Of a stretch of 62,851 nucleotides of DNA, positions 62,812-62,851 are shown piece by piece (position 1 is the stretch's first letter; each line of letters begins with the position of its first letter). The notes below the pieces were generated by a model. It did not search any database. It saw nothing but the letters and a program-made list of their open reading frames with translations, and was not told the DNA's origin. The stretch spans positions 1 to 62,851 of the forward strand of contig JAGPDB010000010.1 in NCBI GenBank assembly GCA_018057765.1, given 5' to 3'. The translations under genes were made by a program, and so were the position numbers. This DNA is from Acidimicrobiia bacterium. GTDB lineage: Bacteria > Actinomycetota > Acidimicrobiia > IMCC26256 > JAGPDB01.

Positions 62812-62851
62812 TGGTGGAGGTGGGGGGTATCGAAACCCCCGTCCTTTAAAC
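62812..62851 (-). ncRNA. ssrA: tmRNA (ssrA), 3' end only
   Basis: Read on the minus strand, the last 40 bases are TTTAAAGGACGGGGG, then TTTCGATA, then CCCCCC and ACCTCCACCA. A GGAC run directly before a five-G stem, a T-arm-like hairpin and an encoded CCA end are the signature of tmRNA 3' ends. Proximity to prfB-ftsEX-M23, where smpB-ssrA usually follow, supports it, though no smpB is visible. The loop between the five-G and five-C stems has eight bases rather than seven, which is slightly unusual. The gene continues beyond the right edge. A tRNA is the alternative. Confidence 0.7.

Overview
The window is an AT-rich actinobacterial chromosome segment with housekeeping and cell-envelope genes. 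I see no rRNA, CRISPR array, transposase or phage gene. Actinobacterial marks are the order prfA-prmC-GT4 transferase-ATP synthase operon, the order comF-like-hpf-secA-prfB-ftsE-ftsX-M23 peptidase, a DUF3052 protein, an LCP protein with a threonine-rich linker, an Asp-type MurA, and an LAXTG-type surface anchor. Low G+C together with this gene content suggests an Acidimicrobiia-like aquatic lineage. That placement is inference.

Layout. 1-6432: the 3' tip of one surface protein and a complete ~2040-residue cell-wall-anchored adhesin (VWA domain plus 12 DUF11-like repeats). 6535-11393: prfA, prmC, a DUF983 protein, a WecA/MraY-type transferase and a secreted trypsin-like protease. 11498-19273: the F1Fo ATP synthase operon (AtpZ-like, AtpI-like, atpBEFHAGDC). 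19370-29086: two membrane proteins of unknown role, glpX, murA, a NifU-type protein, a DUF4190-type protein, an acyl-CoA carboxylase alpha chain divergent from birA, and a pabB-pabC fusion. 29157-34341: LCP protein, rfbD, glycosyltransferase, sugar nucleotidyltransferase and epimerase for wall or exopolysaccharide assembly. 34330-35268: a degenerate CofE-like protein and a 97-residue protein. 35335-40326: a coupled cluster of a giant glycosyltransferase/membrane protein, a DUF5719-like protein and a tethered thioredoxin. 40337-51898: ftsH, a CPBP protease, a 57-residue zinc ribbon, a 917-residue GT-C-like membrane protein, phosphomannomutase, a Trm112-like protein, a phosphosugar isomerase, an rRNA methyltransferase, ahcY and a phosphoribosyltransferase. 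52081-59988: a small protein, hpf, secA, prfB, ftsEX and an M23 peptidase. 60045-62851: peroxiredoxin, DUF3052, TetR, a membrane protein, and the 3' end of tmRNA at the right edge.

How the genes fit together. The isomerase, phosphomannomutase and nucleotidyltransferase could make an activated sugar such as GDP-mannose. RfbD makes dTDP-rhamnose. The glycosyltransferases, the GT-C-like protein and the LCP protein would assemble the polymer and attach it to the wall. MurA starts peptidoglycan synthesis, and FtsEX with the M23 peptidase would cut it at division.

The observations most worth following are: (1) a repeated TANNNT-N6-start-codon arrangement at ten genes, pointing to widespread leaderless translation; (2) an A9 tract that appears to frameshift the giant glycosyltransferase just before an ATGA junction; (3) a CofE-like protein lacking the loop and residues expected of an F420 ligase; (4) abutting perfect DnaA boxes inside the ATP synthase operon; (5) an ATP synthase with a truncated epsilon and a secreted N-terminal extension on subunit b; (6) a 16-bp inverted repeat between the biotin-carboxylase and biotin-ligase genes.
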